From Streptomyces shenzhenensis (GTDB lineage Bacteria > Actinomycetota > Actinomycetes > Streptomycetales > Streptomycetaceae): DNA of 44,629 bases. Of this stretch, positions 31,643 through 40,183 are shown piece by piece. Every line of letters begins with the position of its first letter. The first letter of the stretch is position 1. The DNA lies in assembly GCF_021462265.1 (NCBI RefSeq), contig NZ_JAJONF010000060.1:1-44629 (forward strand). Reading direction: 5' to 3'. The notes under the pieces are model-generated. The model searched no databases. It worked only from the letters and a program-made list of their open reading frames with translations, and was not told the origin of the DNA. A program made the translations under genes and the position numbers.

Positions 31643-31998
31643 ACACGGCTCCGGGTGATGGTGACGATGACGTCGTCGAAGGGGACGGTGATGGGCGCGT
31701 CCGGCTTGTGGACCTGGACCTCGACCTCTCTTACCCCTTCGTGCTTGAGGCAGACCTGGGCGATCCGCTCGGCGAGCGTCTCGATCAGGTTCACCGGCTC
31801 CCCCTCGACCACGGCGACGACCTCCTCGGCCACGATGCCGTAGTGCACGGTCTTCGCCAGATCGTCGTCGGCCGCCGCCGGCCGGGTGTCCAGGCCGAGG
31901 ACGAGGTCCACGACGAAGGTCTGGCCCTCCTCGCGCTCCTTGGGGAAGACACCGTGGTGCCCGCGGGCCTTCAGGCCGCGCAGCGTGACACGATCCAC
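31639..31998 (-). CDS. folB: Dihydroneopterin aldolase
   Basis: A 119-residue FolB, which converts dihydroneopterin to 6-hydroxymethyl-dihydropterin. LRGLKARGHHGVFPKEREEGQTFVVDLVL is the family opening, with GHHGVFPKE, and VNLIETLAERIAQ carries the active-site region (the Glu/Lys of the family are seen in KEREEGQ and VQVHKPDAPI). GTG 31998 was chosen because GCAGGAG lies 8 nt upstream; the frame also opens at GTG 32007, which overlaps that ribosome site. It ends in an ATGA overlap with folK. The 257 bp upstream have no gene. Confidence 0.94.
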   Translation of the reverse strand: MDRVTLRGLKARGHHGVFPKEREEGQTFVVDLVLGLDTRPAAADDDLAKTVHYGIVAEEVVAVVEGEPVNLIETLAERIAQVCLKHEGVREVEVQVHKPDAPITVPFDDVIVTITRSRV

Positions 31999-32255
31999 GC
32001 GAATCACTCCTGCAATCGTCGGTGTGGCGGCCGGCCGCGCCGGGTGCGGGCAATGGACCGGCTCTACACGAATCTACCTGCGGGCACTGACAGAGCAGGG
32101 GTACGGGGCGTGAGGGTCGGGGAGGGCATGTCAGGGTTCATCGCGTGTTTCCCCCGGAGAACCCGGCGGATCATGGGCCGGTAGCCGTACCCGCCTGCGA
32201 GTTCGTGATCCCGGCCACTTCTTGGTCCGCGCGGAGCCGGTGGGGTGTCGCGCGC

Positions 32256-32759
32256 TCAGGAGGGCGTGTCGTCCTCCTCGTCCTCGTCGGTCTCGGACAG
32301 CACGGGGGAGGCGTGATGGGACCAGAGCTTCCAGCCGTCCCGGGTGCGCCGGAACACGTTCGTGGCGACGACCAGCTGTCCGACCAGCGGGCCGAGCTCC
32401 TGGCCGCCCTCGGGGGCCGGACCGCCGCTGAGGATGTTCTCGGTGCAGGTCACCAGGGCGGTGTCGCCGGTGACGGAGACGTGCACGTCGGTGAGGAAGA
32501 ACTGGATGTAGTCGGTGTTCGCCATGATCAGCGCGTACGACCGCAGGACCTCGCCGCGGCCGGTCAGCACCGGCCAGCCGGGGTGCACGCAGGAGATCAC
32601 GCCGCTGTCGGCCGGATCGTGGTACTGCTCGTCGACGCCCAGGTCGGCGGGGGTGAGCCAGAGGGAGGAGACGGTCTCGAAGTCGCCGTTCTCCAGTGCC
32701 TCGTAGAAGGCGGTGTTGGCGGCCTCGACCTGCTCGACGTCGGTGTGGGGGGCGCTCAC
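32256..32759 (-). CDS. NTF2/SnoaL-like protein
   Basis: A 167-residue nuclear-transport-factor-2-like protein. VEQVEAANTAFYEALENGDFETVSSLWL and WPVLTGRGEVLRSYALIM are typical, with a later VTCTENIL strand and WKLWSHHASPVL. The acidic end (ETDEDEEDDTPS) is probably disordered. GTG 32759 overlaps the folP stop as GTGA, so it is co-translated with folP. The NTF2 fold is used by ketosteroid isomerases, hydrolases and ligand-binding proteins, and no catalytic set can be named here. Its position between folP and folB suggests a pterin-related or accessory role, unproven. Confidence 0.85.
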   Translation of the reverse strand: MSAPHTDVEQVEAANTAFYEALENGDFETVSSLWLTPADLGVDEQYHDPADSGVISCVHPGWPVLTGRGEVLRSYALIMANTDYIQFFLTDVHVSVTGDTALVTCTENILSGGPAPEGGQELGPLVGQLVVATNVFRRTRDGWKLWSHHASPVLSETDEDEEDDTPS

Positions 32760-33691
32760 CGGGTTCCTTCTGCGCGGTGGGGAGTGTTCCGCGCGGCCTG
32801 GGGGGCCTGCGCGCCCGGCGCGTCCGTCCCTGCGCGCGCCCCCTCGATGGCGCGCGCGACCCGGACCGCGTCCGCCGTGGCGCGCACCTCGTGGACACGT
32901 ACCGCCCACGCGCCGGCGTGCGCCGCGAGCGCCGAGACGGCGGCCGTCGCCGCGTCGCGCTCCCGGGCCGGCGGAGGCGCCCCCTCGGGTCCGGCCAGGA
33001 CCCGGCCGAGGAACCGTTTGCGGGAGGCGGCGACGAGCAGCGGGTGGCCCAGGGCGTGCAGCCGGTCGAGGTGGGCGAGCAGAGTCAGGTCGTGCCCGGA
33101 GTCCTTGGAGAAGCCGAGGCCGGGGTCGACGACGACCCGGTCCGGGGAGATGCCGCCGGCCAGGACGGCGTCCACGCGCGCGTGCAGTTCGTCGAGGACC
33201 TCGCCGACGACGTCGCCGTACACCCCCTTGACGTTGCCGCCTTCCAGGAAGCCGCGCCAGTGCATGACGACGAAGGGGGCGCCGGACTCGGCGACGACGG
33301 GGATCATGTCGGGGTCGGCGAGGCCGCCGCTGACGTCGTTGACGAGGGCGGCGCCGGCGGCGAGGGCCTGCCGGGCGACGGAGGCGCGCATGGTGTCGAC
33401 GGAGACGAGGACGCCTTCGGCGGCCAGGCCGCGGACGACCGGGACGACCCGGCGCAGTTCCTCGTCCTCGTCGACGCGGGTGGCGCCGGGGCGGGTGGAC
33501 TCGCCGCCGACGTCGACGAGGTCGGCGCCCTCGGAGACGAGGACGAGGCCGTGCTTGACCGCGGCGGTCGTGTCGAACCAGCGGCCGCCGTCGGAGAAGG
33601 AGTCGGGGGTGACGTTCACCACCCCCATGACGGCGCACCGGTCCCATGCCGGAAGCCCTGTCACCTGGCCACGTCCGCTGTGGTTGCTCAT
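32756..33691 (-). CDS. folP: Dihydropteroate synthase
   Basis: A 311-residue DHPS, the sulfonamide target, which condenses pterin pyrophosphate with p-aminobenzoate. VMGVVNVTPDSFSDGGRW, VDVGGESTRPGA, VSVDTMRASVARQAL, VNDVSGG and DPGLGFSK are the five conserved segments, followed by RKRFLG. ATG 33691 (MSNHSGRG) was chosen because a -10-like TACGCT ends 6 nt before it and there is no ribosome site, suggesting a leaderless start. A longer frame to 33787 is Pro/Gly-rich and unlike the family. The C-terminal 40 residues are low complexity. It is first of folP - NTF2-like - folB - folK - DUF3180. Confidence 0.94.
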   Translation of the reverse strand: MSNHSGRGQVTGLPAWDRCAVMGVVNVTPDSFSDGGRWFDTTAAVKHGLVLVSEGADLVDVGGESTRPGATRVDEDEELRRVVPVVRGLAAEGVLVSVDTMRASVARQALAAGAALVNDVSGGLADPDMIPVVAESGAPFVVMHWRGFLEGGNVKGVYGDVVGEVLDELHARVDAVLAGGISPDRVVVDPGLGFSKDSGHDLTLLAHLDRLHALGHPLLVAASRKRFLGRVLAGPEGAPPPARERDAATAAVSALAAHAGAWAVRVHEVRATADAVRVARAIEGARAGTDAPGAQAPQAARNTPHRAEGTR

Positions 33692-33697
33692 ACGTTC

Positions 33698-33703
33698 AGC
33701 GTA
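33698..33703 (-). promoter_or_regulatory. -10 element of folP (TACGCT)
   Basis: On the minus strand TACGCT is followed by GAACGT and then the ATG. The same TACGCT-N6/7-start layout precedes the genes at 40152 and 42529. No good -35 was recognised in the GC-rich DNA upstream. Confidence 0.45.
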
Positions 33704-33791
33704 GGCCCAGGGGCCCGTGGCCAGCCCCCGTGGCCCGAGCGGCGCCCCCGGGCCGGAGGGGGAGGGGCGTCCGCTCGGACCGGTCATGGGG

Positions 33792-35627
33792 TCAGGCGGC
33801 CCGTACCTCTTGTTCGGCCAGGCTGTGGGCGCACGGGCGGGGGGCGGGCGGCTGGCGGCGCAGGAAGCGCGGCAGCGGCAGGGCGAGGCTGACGAAGCCC
33901 TCGGCCTGCATGGCGGCGAGGCCGATGCGCGGGAGGTCCCCGGAGGCCCGGTAGACCACGAACCGCGGCTCCCAGCGCGGCTGGAACTTCGCGTTGAACT
34001 TGTACAGCGACTCGATCTGGAACCAGCGCGAGAGGAACACCAGCAGTCCGCGCCAGGCGCGGAGCACCGGTCCCGCGCCGATCTTCTCGCCGCGCGCGAG
34101 GGCCGAGCGGAACATCGCGAAGTTGAGCGAGACCCGGGTGACGCCGAGCTTCGGGGCGGCCTGGAGGGCGGCCACGATGAGCAGTTCGTTCATCCCGGGG
34201 TCGGCCGAGCGGTCGCGGCGCATCAGGTCGAGGGAGACGCCGTCGGTGCCCCAGGGCACGAAGTGCAGGATCGCCTTGAGGTCGCCGTACGCGCCGGGCT
34301 CGTCCTCGGCCTTGTGGGCGGTGGCGATCAGGCAGTCGCCGTCGGCGGGGTCGCCGATGCGGCCGAGCGCCATCGAGAAGCCGCGCTCGGTGTCGGTGCC
34401 GCGCCAGTCCTCGGCGGCCCGGCGGATCCGGTCGAGCTCTGCCTCGCCGACGTCACGGATGCGCCGTACCCGGGTTTCGTAGCCGGCCCGCTCGATGCGC
34501 TTGACCATCTGGCGCACGTTGCGCATCGCGCGTCCGGCGAGCGAGAAATCCGCCACGTCCACCACCGCCTCGTCGCCCAGTTCGAGGGCGTCCAGGCCGG
34601 TCTCGCGGGTCCACACCTCGCCGCCCGTCTCCGAGCAGCCCATGACGGCGGGGGTCCAGGAGTGGGCCTTCGCCTCGTCCATGAAGCGTTCGATGGCGCC
34701 GGGCCAGGCCTCGACGTCGCCGATCGGGTCGCCGCTGGCGAGCATCACGCCGGAGACGACGCGGTAGGTCACCGCCGCCTTGCCGCTGGGAGAGAAGACG
34801 ACCGCCTTGTCGCGGCGGAGCGCGAAGTGACCGAGGGAGTCACGGGCGCCGTGCTTCTCCAGGAGGGCGCGCAGCCGCGTCTCGTCCTCCTCGGTGAGGT
34901 GCGCGGCGGGGTGTTCGGGGCGGAAGGCCAGGTAGATGGTGGTGACCGCGGTGATCAGACCGAGGGCGCCGAGCGAGAAGGCGACCGTCCAGGAGGTGGA
35001 GCCCTCGTAGTCGACGGGGCCCTCGAAGCCGAACAGGCCGTACAGGACGTGCGTGATGCGGTCGGCCAGGCTCGGGTCGCCGATGGTGCGCTCCGGATGG
35101 GCGCTGACGATGACCAGGCCGAGCGCGAGCGAACCGGCGCTCATGAGGACGAAGTTGGCGAGCGCGCGCCACCGGCTGCGCGGGTCGGGCAACGCCTTGA
35201 ACTCGTCGCGGTGCAGCACCAGCGGTACGAACAGCGCCAGTGAGATCAGCGCGCCGATGACCGAGTGCCGGTACACGAACTGCGAGACGGCGCCGGCCGG
35301 CAGCAGTGCGACCGCGGCCCGCCAGGCCCGGCGCTTGCGCCGCTTGAGCCCGTGCGCGAGCAGCAGCAACAGCACGCCGACGCTGAGCGAGAGCGCGGCG
35401 GCGAACGGGCCGAGCGAGCCGGGCAGCACTTCCGCCAGGGCGTGCATGCGGCTGTGACGGAAGCGCGGGAACACGCCCGCCGCGATGTCCAGGACGCCTA
35501 CGCCCGCGCACGCCCTGCCCACCAGAGCGGGGGCGGCCTCGGGGCGCGGGCCACGGACTACGCGCCGCGCCCAGCCTGATCGGCTCGGAACCTCGCCCGA
35601 CATTTCCCCATCTATCCTGACAGACAT
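33792..35627 (-). CDS. MprF-like phosphatidylglycerol aminoacyltransferase
   Basis: A 611-residue protein with about six membrane helices in the first 250 residues and a C-terminal DUF2156 double-GNAT domain from about 280 onward (KAVVFSPSGKAAVTYRVVSGVMLASGDPIG, RGFSMALGRIGDP, GVSLDLMRRD, NELLIVAAL, FARGEKIGAGP-like SALARGEKIG, and FNAKFQPRWEPRFVVY). This is the domain that moves an amino acid from aminoacyl-tRNA to membrane lipid, as in MprF and the N-terminal half of mycobacterial LysX. No tRNA synthetase domain is fused. ATG 35627 was chosen (GGGA about 4 nt before); ATG 35603 is possible. It is divergent from a membrane-linked esterase, which may reverse the modification. Confidence 0.88.
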   Translation of the reverse strand: MSVRIDGEMSGEVPSRSGWARRVVRGPRPEAAPALVGRACAGVGVLDIAAGVFPRFRHSRMHALAEVLPGSLGPFAAALSLSVGVLLLLLAHGLKRRKRRAWRAAVALLPAGAVSQFVYRHSVIGALISLALFVPLVLHRDEFKALPDPRSRWRALANFVLMSAGSLALGLVIVSAHPERTIGDPSLADRITHVLYGLFGFEGPVDYEGSTSWTVAFSLGALGLITAVTTIYLAFRPEHPAAHLTEEDETRLRALLEKHGARDSLGHFALRRDKAVVFSPSGKAAVTYRVVSGVMLASGDPIGDVEAWPGAIERFMDEAKAHSWTPAVMGCSETGGEVWTRETGLDALELGDEAVVDVADFSLAGRAMRNVRQMVKRIERAGYETRVRRIRDVGEAELDRIRRAAEDWRGTDTERGFSMALGRIGDPADGDCLIATAHKAEDEPGAYGDLKAILHFVPWGTDGVSLDLMRRDRSADPGMNELLIVAALQAAPKLGVTRVSLNFAMFRSALARGEKIGAGPVLRAWRGLLVFLSRWFQIESLYKFNAKFQPRWEPRFVVYRASGDLPRIGLAAMQAEGFVSLALPLPRFLRRQPPAPRPCAHSLAEQEVRAA

Positions 35628-35828
35628 CGCATCCCGTAGTTCTGCGAGAGACCTTGGATCCGGGCCCGATTCGGGCATCCGGCGACATTGCGCCCTCTAG
35701 GACGGTGTCTCGGGGGGAGAGGTTCACTCCCCACCGGAAAGCCGGTTCAAAGGCCAGGGAAAGTCCGGGGCAAGCCTCGCTGAAAGCAGCGGTGGCCACC
35801 GGGGGAAAGCGCAGGCAGGAAGCACCTC

Positions 35829-36956
35829 ATGGGTCTCACGAGCGATAAAATGCTGGCAATGGCGATCTTGTTCGCCGTACTGCTGTTCGTAGGCACGCTG
35901 TGGCTGTGGCCCCGGCTCGCCCGCCGGAACTGGCGGGCCGTCACTGGCCGCGCCGGCCTTTTGCTGGCCACCCAGCTGGCGCTCTTCGCATGCCTCGGGA
36001 TAGCCGTCAACCAGGCTTTCGGTTTCTATGCGAGCTGGGGCGACCTGCTCGGCACGGAGACCGACCAGGGCGTCGTCGTCGACCACACGGCGGGCGCCGC
36101 GGCCGGTGCTCCGCTCCGCGTGGTGTCCACCTCCGAGGTGCACGGCATGGGCGGCTCGCTGCCCCGCACGGCCGGTCAGATCCAGCAGGTCGGCATCGTC
36201 GGCCGTACGACGCACATCGCCACGCCCGCGTACGTGTACCTGCCGCCGGAGTACTTCCAGCAGCAGTACCGCACCCGTACGTTCCCCGTGGTGGTCGTCC
36301 TCAGCGGCTATCCGGGCACCGCGCGGGCGCTGGTGGACAAGCTGAACTACCCGCGAACCGCCCAGCACCTGGTCCGGGCCGGGAAGATGCGGCCGACGAT
36401 CCTGGTGATGCTGCGGCCCACGGTCGCGCCGCCCCGGGACACCGAGTGCGTGGACATCCCGCACGGCCCGCAGACCGAGACCTTCTTCGCCAGGGACCTG
36501 CCCGCGGCCGTACGCGCGCACTACCGGGCCGCCGTGAAGCCGGGCGGCTGGGGAATCGTCGGCGACTCGACGGGCGGGTACTGCGCGCTCAAGCTCGCGA
36601 TGCACCACCCCGGCGTGTACGCGGCCGGTGCCGGACTCTCCCCGTCGTACAAGGCCCCGCTGGACGCCACGACCGGCGACCTCTTCCAGGGCGACCGGAA
36701 TCTCGAGAACCGCGCGAACCTCTGGTGGTTCCTGAAGCACGAGCCCGCCCCGGACACCTCCCTGCTGGTCACCAGCAGCAAAGTCGGGGAAACCAACTAC
36801 AAGGCCACGCTGAAATTCATCGCGAGTGTGGAGGCCACGAAGCTGACCCGGATCTCGTCGATCATCCTCGGCAGCGGCGGTCACAACTTCAATACCTGGC
36901 GCCGCGAGATCCCCGCGACCCTCCAGTGGCTCAGCGGCCGATTGAACGGCAGCTGA
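35829..36956 (+). CDS. Membrane-anchored esterase, antigen 85-like
   Basis: A 375-residue alpha/beta hydrolase. Two hydrophobic segments at residues 8-27 and 43-62 anchor it, placing the enzyme domain outside. VYLPPEYFQQQYRTRTFPVVVVLSGYPG is the family opening, GDSTGGYCALKLAMHHPGVY has the nucleophile serine, and GSGGHNFNTWRREIP provides the histidine. This is the esterase D/antigen 85/Fes-type group. ATG 35829 follows GGAAGCACCTC. It shares a 201-bp promoter region with the MprF-like gene. Hydrolases next to aminoacyl-PG synthases are known in other bacteria to remove the amino acid; that role is inferred here. Confidence 0.85.
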   Translation: MGLTSDKMLAMAILFAVLLFVGTLWLWPRLARRNWRAVTGRAGLLLATQLALFACLGIAVNQAFGFYASWGDLLGTETDQGVVVDHTAGAAAGAPLRVVSTSEVHGMGGSLPRTAGQIQQVGIVGRTTHIATPAYVYLPPEYFQQQYRTRTFPVVVVLSGYPGTARALVDKLNYPRTAQHLVRAGKMRPTILVMLRPTVAPPRDTECVDIPHGPQTETFFARDLPAAVRAHYRAAVKPGGWGIVGDSTGGYCALKLAMHHPGVYAAGAGLSPSYKAPLDATTGDLFQGDRNLENRANLWWFLKHEPAPDTSLLVTSSKVGETNYKATLKFIASVEATKLTRISSIILGSGGHNFNTWRREIPATLQWLSGRLNGS

Positions 36957-37053
36957 GTCCCGGCCCCGCCGATACCGTGTGAAGGCTCCGTTGTCGCTGT
37001 GTTTTTACGGCCCGGGGCACCACGATTCGCCTACGCGCGGTAAGTTTCTGGCC

Positions 37054-38244
37054 ATGCCACGTGGACGCCACCGTCATTCCCCACCTTTGCACAGGCTGTT
37101 GCCTCCTTCGGCGATCGCCGGTGTCTCCCTCGTCTGCGCCCTGGGCCCCTGGCTGTTCTCCCAACCGACGGCGCTGCGCACGCTGGCCGCGATAGCCGCG
37201 GCCACCGCGACCGTCGGTGCCGCCGTCATGCGGCGCTGGGACAGCGAGGCGGGCAAGCAGGTGGCCGACCTCTCACGCGCGCGTGCGAGCGACGAGTGGC
37301 GCCACGAGGAGCGGACAGCCGAGCTGGAGACCGACCTGGAGGAGTCGCGCGAGCTGCGCGCCAAGCTGGAGCAGCGGCTGCGCGCGAAGCGGTCGGAGCT
37401 GGCCGGACTGCGCAACGAGCACGCGGCCCTGCTGCGCCGCTACGCCACCGCCGAGACCGAGCGTGCCAGCGCGCTGGAGGGCCGGCGCCTGCTGGAGATC
37501 GAGGCCACCGCGCCGTCGGACGGGCTGCCGGCCCCCCGGAGCGCGGACGAGGCTGAGAAGCCGGCGGCCGTCGAGGAGAAGGCCGAGGAGCCGGCGGTCG
37601 AGGAGACGGCTCCCGCCGTCTTCTCGCCGGAGGGTTCCAAGCTGTTCCTGCGGGCCAAGGTGGCATTGGCCCGGTTCGACGAGAAGGACACCCCGGCGGC
37701 CGAGGCCGACGCGTCCGTCGAGGGCACGGCGGAGACGGCCGCCGAGCCCGAGGCACCCAAGGGCGAGACCGCGCCGGAGGACGAGGCGCAGGGGCAGCCC
37801 GAGGCGGCCGACGGGCACGCGCGCGCGGCCGCCGCCACCACCACGGCGGAGCCGCAGGACGGCACCCCGGCAGCGGCGGAGCAGGACGCCCGCCCCTCGA
37901 CGGCACCGTCCGCCAACTCCGTTCAGCCCTCGGGCCACTTCACGGTCCCGACCGCGGTGGCGGTCCTGCCGGCCGCGCCGATCCCGCGCCCGCTGGTCAC
38001 CGGCGGCTTCGACTTCTTCGGCACCCAGAAGGGCTCGCCGGCGGGCGGGCTGGACGCCATGCACAACGAGGACCTCGCGGACGTCGTCGGCCAGGAGGCG
38101 CTCGCGCTTCACAAGACCGAGTCCGAGGCCGAGTTCAAGCCTGCCGACGCACGCGCCCGGGGCGTCGGCCAGGTCATCGACCTGACCGCGCACGACGAGA
38201 CGGAACAGATCAACCTCGGCGGCCTGCGCAGCGCCGCCTCCTGA
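37054..38244 (+). CDS. Coiled-coil membrane protein, unknown function
   Basis: A 396-residue protein typical of Streptomyces. Residues 18-58 hold two short hydrophobic segments (SAIAGVSLVCALGPWLF and LAAIAAATATVGAAVM). Residues 65-155 form a long coiled coil (ERTAELETDLEESRELRAKLEQRL). The middle is Glu/Ala/Pro-rich and disordered, and the last 80 residues are more ordered (GGFDFFGTQ, NEDLADVVGQEALALHK, VGQVIDLTAHDETEQINLGGLR). ATG 37054 follows TAAGTT by 7 nt and lacks a ribosome site, fitting a leaderless start. It resembles membrane-linked scaffold or cell-shape proteins in form only. Confidence 0.75.
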   Translation: MPRGRHRHSPPLHRLLPPSAIAGVSLVCALGPWLFSQPTALRTLAAIAAATATVGAAVMRRWDSEAGKQVADLSRARASDEWRHEERTAELETDLEESRELRAKLEQRLRAKRSELAGLRNEHAALLRRYATAETERASALEGRRLLEIEATAPSDGLPAPRSADEAEKPAAVEEKAEEPAVEETAPAVFSPEGSKLFLRAKVALARFDEKDTPAAEADASVEGTAETAAEPEAPKGETAPEDEAQGQPEAADGHARAAAATTTAEPQDGTPAAAEQDARPSTAPSANSVQPSGHFTVPTAVAVLPAAPIPRPLVTGGFDFFGTQKGSPAGGLDAMHNEDLADVVGQEALALHKTESEAEFKPADARARGVGQVIDLTAHDETEQINLGGLRSAAS

Positions 38245-38254
38245 GACACCGCCG

Positions 38255-38323
38255 CCCCCTGAACACGCGGCGACTGCGGGCCGGGACACCCGACGGGTGC
38301 CCCGGCCCGGGCCGTTCAGGGGG
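38255..38323. terminator. Nested bidirectional terminator
   Basis: An outer 10-bp stem (CCCCCTGAAC, 38255-38264, with its complement at 38314-38323) encloses an inner 16-bp stem with one mismatch (38277-38292 with 38294-38309). It fills the gap between two convergent genes and directly abuts the stop codon of the PH-domain gene. Confidence 0.8.
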
Positions 38324-39652
38324 TCAGGCCATCCAGCGGTCCGGCCGCGCGGTCCGGCGCCCCGTCCGGGACCGCTCGGCCTGCTCCCGCAGCAGTGCCG
38401 CGGCCTCCTCGGCGTCCCGCAGACGGGCCGTCACGGTCTTGTCGGCCCCCGTGTCCACATGAACGGCCGCGAGCCGCCACAGCCGCCCCCAGGGCCCCTG
38501 GGTCAGCCGAACGCTCTGGACCTTGGCGTGCGGGACGAGTGCGAGGCGCCGGCGCAGCAGCCCGTGCCGCGCCGCGAACACCGCGTCCGTGACCGCGAGC
38601 CCGTACCCGCGCCACCACAGCGGCACGCACCACCGGGCCCGCCCCGGCGGCCGAAGCAGCTCACCGGGGACGGTGACACCTGGCAGCACGCGCGCGACGA
38701 CCGACTCGGCGACCGCGCGCGGAGCGACCGGCACCAGCACCGAGTTCGCCGACCCGGCCACGTCCAGCTCCACCCGCACCCAGCGCAGCGGCCGCCACAG
38801 CAGCGGCTCCACGATCCGCACGGTCTGCACCCGCCCCGGCGGCACCGTCTCGTGCGTGCGGTCGAGCAGCCCGTGGTCGATGCGCAGCCCGTCCGGGGAC
38901 TCCCCGACCGTCCAGTCGTACTCCCCGACGAACCGCCCCACACTCGTCGTGGCCGCCGCGCCGAGCAGCGGCACCGCGGTGGCGAGGACCGTCCACACGC
39001 TGTGGGTGGCCAGCCAGAGGAACGGCGGGGCGACCAGGGCGGCGGCCAGGGAACCCCAGGTGGCACCCGTCAGCATGATCGAGACGGCGAGCTTGTTCGG
39101 CGGCACGCGCATCAGCTCGTGCGCCGGCGCCTCCCCGACCTCGTGCGCCGTCTCGGGCGCGAACCCGGCGGCGCGCGCGAGCAGCTCCGCGCGGAGCCGG
39201 CGAGCCTCGCCCTGGCCCAGGAAGGCCAGTTCGTCCTTCTTCTCGGTGCCGACGACGTCTATGCGCAGCTTGGCGACTCCCGCCACGCGCGCGAGGAGCG
39301 GCTGGGTGACGTCGACGGCCTGGATCCGCTCCAGCCGGATGTGCGCGGTGCGCCGGAACAACAGGCCGGTGCGTATGCGCAGTTCGCTGTCGGTCACCGC
39401 GAAGTAGGTGAACCACCAGGTGAGGAAGCCGTAGAGGGCCCCCGCCGTGACCAGGCCGGCGAGCCCGCCCAGGGCCATCGTCGTGGTCAGCCTCGTCAGC
39501 TGCTCCTGGGCCTGGTTCGGGTCGTGCATCGCCCAGCCGGTGAGCACCGCGACCGGAGCCCACGCCCGCCGGAACGGCGTCACCGGGTGCAGCCGCCGCT
39601 CGCCCGCGGCCTTGCCCGCCCCCATGGCGCTTTCCACGCCCGGGGCGGTCAC
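38324..39652 (-). CDS. PH-domain membrane protein, YdbT-like
   Basis: A 442-residue protein with two or three bacterial PH (bPH2) domains and four membrane helices. YFAVTDSELRIRTGLLFRRTAHIRLERIQAVDV is a bPH2 core; a second is seen from YDWTVGESPDGLRIDHGLLDRTHETVPPGRVQTVRI, and a third from YGLAVTDAVFAARHGLLRRR. The family is related to YdbT of Bacillus, which helps resist amylocyclicin-type antimicrobials. GTG 39652 overlaps the stop of the smaller PH gene as GTGA, as in ydbS-ydbT. The N-terminal 20 residues are variable. Converges with the coiled-coil gene across a nested terminator. Confidence 0.87.
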   Translation of the reverse strand: MTAPGVESAMGAGKAAGERRLHPVTPFRRAWAPVAVLTGWAMHDPNQAQEQLTRLTTTMALGGLAGLVTAGALYGFLTWWFTYFAVTDSELRIRTGLLFRRTAHIRLERIQAVDVTQPLLARVAGVAKLRIDVVGTEKKDELAFLGQGEARRLRAELLARAAGFAPETAHEVGEAPAHELMRVPPNKLAVSIMLTGATWGSLAAALVAPPFLWLATHSVWTVLATAVPLLGAAATTSVGRFVGEYDWTVGESPDGLRIDHGLLDRTHETVPPGRVQTVRIVEPLLWRPLRWVRVELDVAGSANSVLVPVAPRAVAESVVARVLPGVTVPGELLRPPGRARWCVPLWWRGYGLAVTDAVFAARHGLLRRRLALVPHAKVQSVRLTQGPWGRLWRLAAVHVDTGADKTVTARLRDAEEAAALLREQAERSRTGRRTARPDRWMA

Positions 39653-40152
39653 AGCCCCGCCGATCGTGCCTCGCCGAGCTCGGTGAGCCGGTCGCGCAGC
39701 CGTTCCGCCTCGGCCGGGTCGAGACCGGGGATCGTCGCGTCGGTGGCCGCCGCGGCGGTGTGCAGCTGCACGCTGGCGAGCCCGAAGTGCCGCTCGACGG
39801 GCCCCGAGGTCACCTCCACCAGCTGCATCCGCCCGTACGGCACCACGGTCTCCTGGCGCCACAGCACCCCGCGGGTGATCAGCAGGTCGTCGGCGCGCTC
39901 CGCGTAGCGCCAGGACCGCCAGTTGCGGCCCAGCAGCACCCAGCCCCAGGCCAGCGCGGCCAGCGGCAGCAGCGCGAAGGCCGCCCACACCGGGCCGGCC
40001 AGCAGGCTGAGCAGCAGACCCACGGCGAGGGCGGCCAGCCCCAGCCACACGACCAGCAGCAGCCGGCGCATCCGCAGCAGGCCGGGCGGCAGCCCCGTCC
40101 AGGCCGGTTCGGTCCCCATCGTCCCGGCGCCGGCCGGGCTCCCCGTCTCCAT
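39649..40152 (-). CDS. PH-domain membrane protein, YdbS-like
   Basis: A 167-residue bPH2 protein. Two membrane helices (LLLVVWLGLAALAVGLLLSLL and VWAAFALLPLAALAWGWVLL) precede the PH part: RNWRSWRYAERADDLLITRGVLWRQETVVPYGRMQLVEVTSGPVERHFGLASVQLHT, which matches the YdbS pattern closely. ATG 40152 was chosen because TACGCT ends 6 nt upstream and no ribosome site is present. It is coupled to the larger PH gene by GTGA and is divergent from nuoD, with only 31 bp between the two starts. Confidence 0.87.
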   Translation of the reverse strand: METGSPAGAGTMGTEPAWTGLPPGLLRMRRLLLVVWLGLAALAVGLLLSLLAGPVWAAFALLPLAALAWGWVLLGRNWRSWRYAERADDLLITRGVLWRQETVVPYGRMQLVEVTSGPVERHFGLASVQLHTAAAATDATIPGLDPAEAERLRDRLTELGEARSAGL

Positions 40153-40158
40153 GAGGCC

Positions 40159-40164
40159 AGCGTA
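40159..40164 (-). promoter_or_regulatory. -10 element of the PH-domain genes (TACGCT)
   Basis: TACGCT on the minus strand, then GGCCTC and ATG 40152. It lies within the 31-bp gap to the nuoD start, so it sits just upstream of the plus-strand nuoD ribosome site. No clear -35 was seen. Confidence 0.4.
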
Positions 40165-40183
40165 CGTAGGAGAGACTGGGTCC

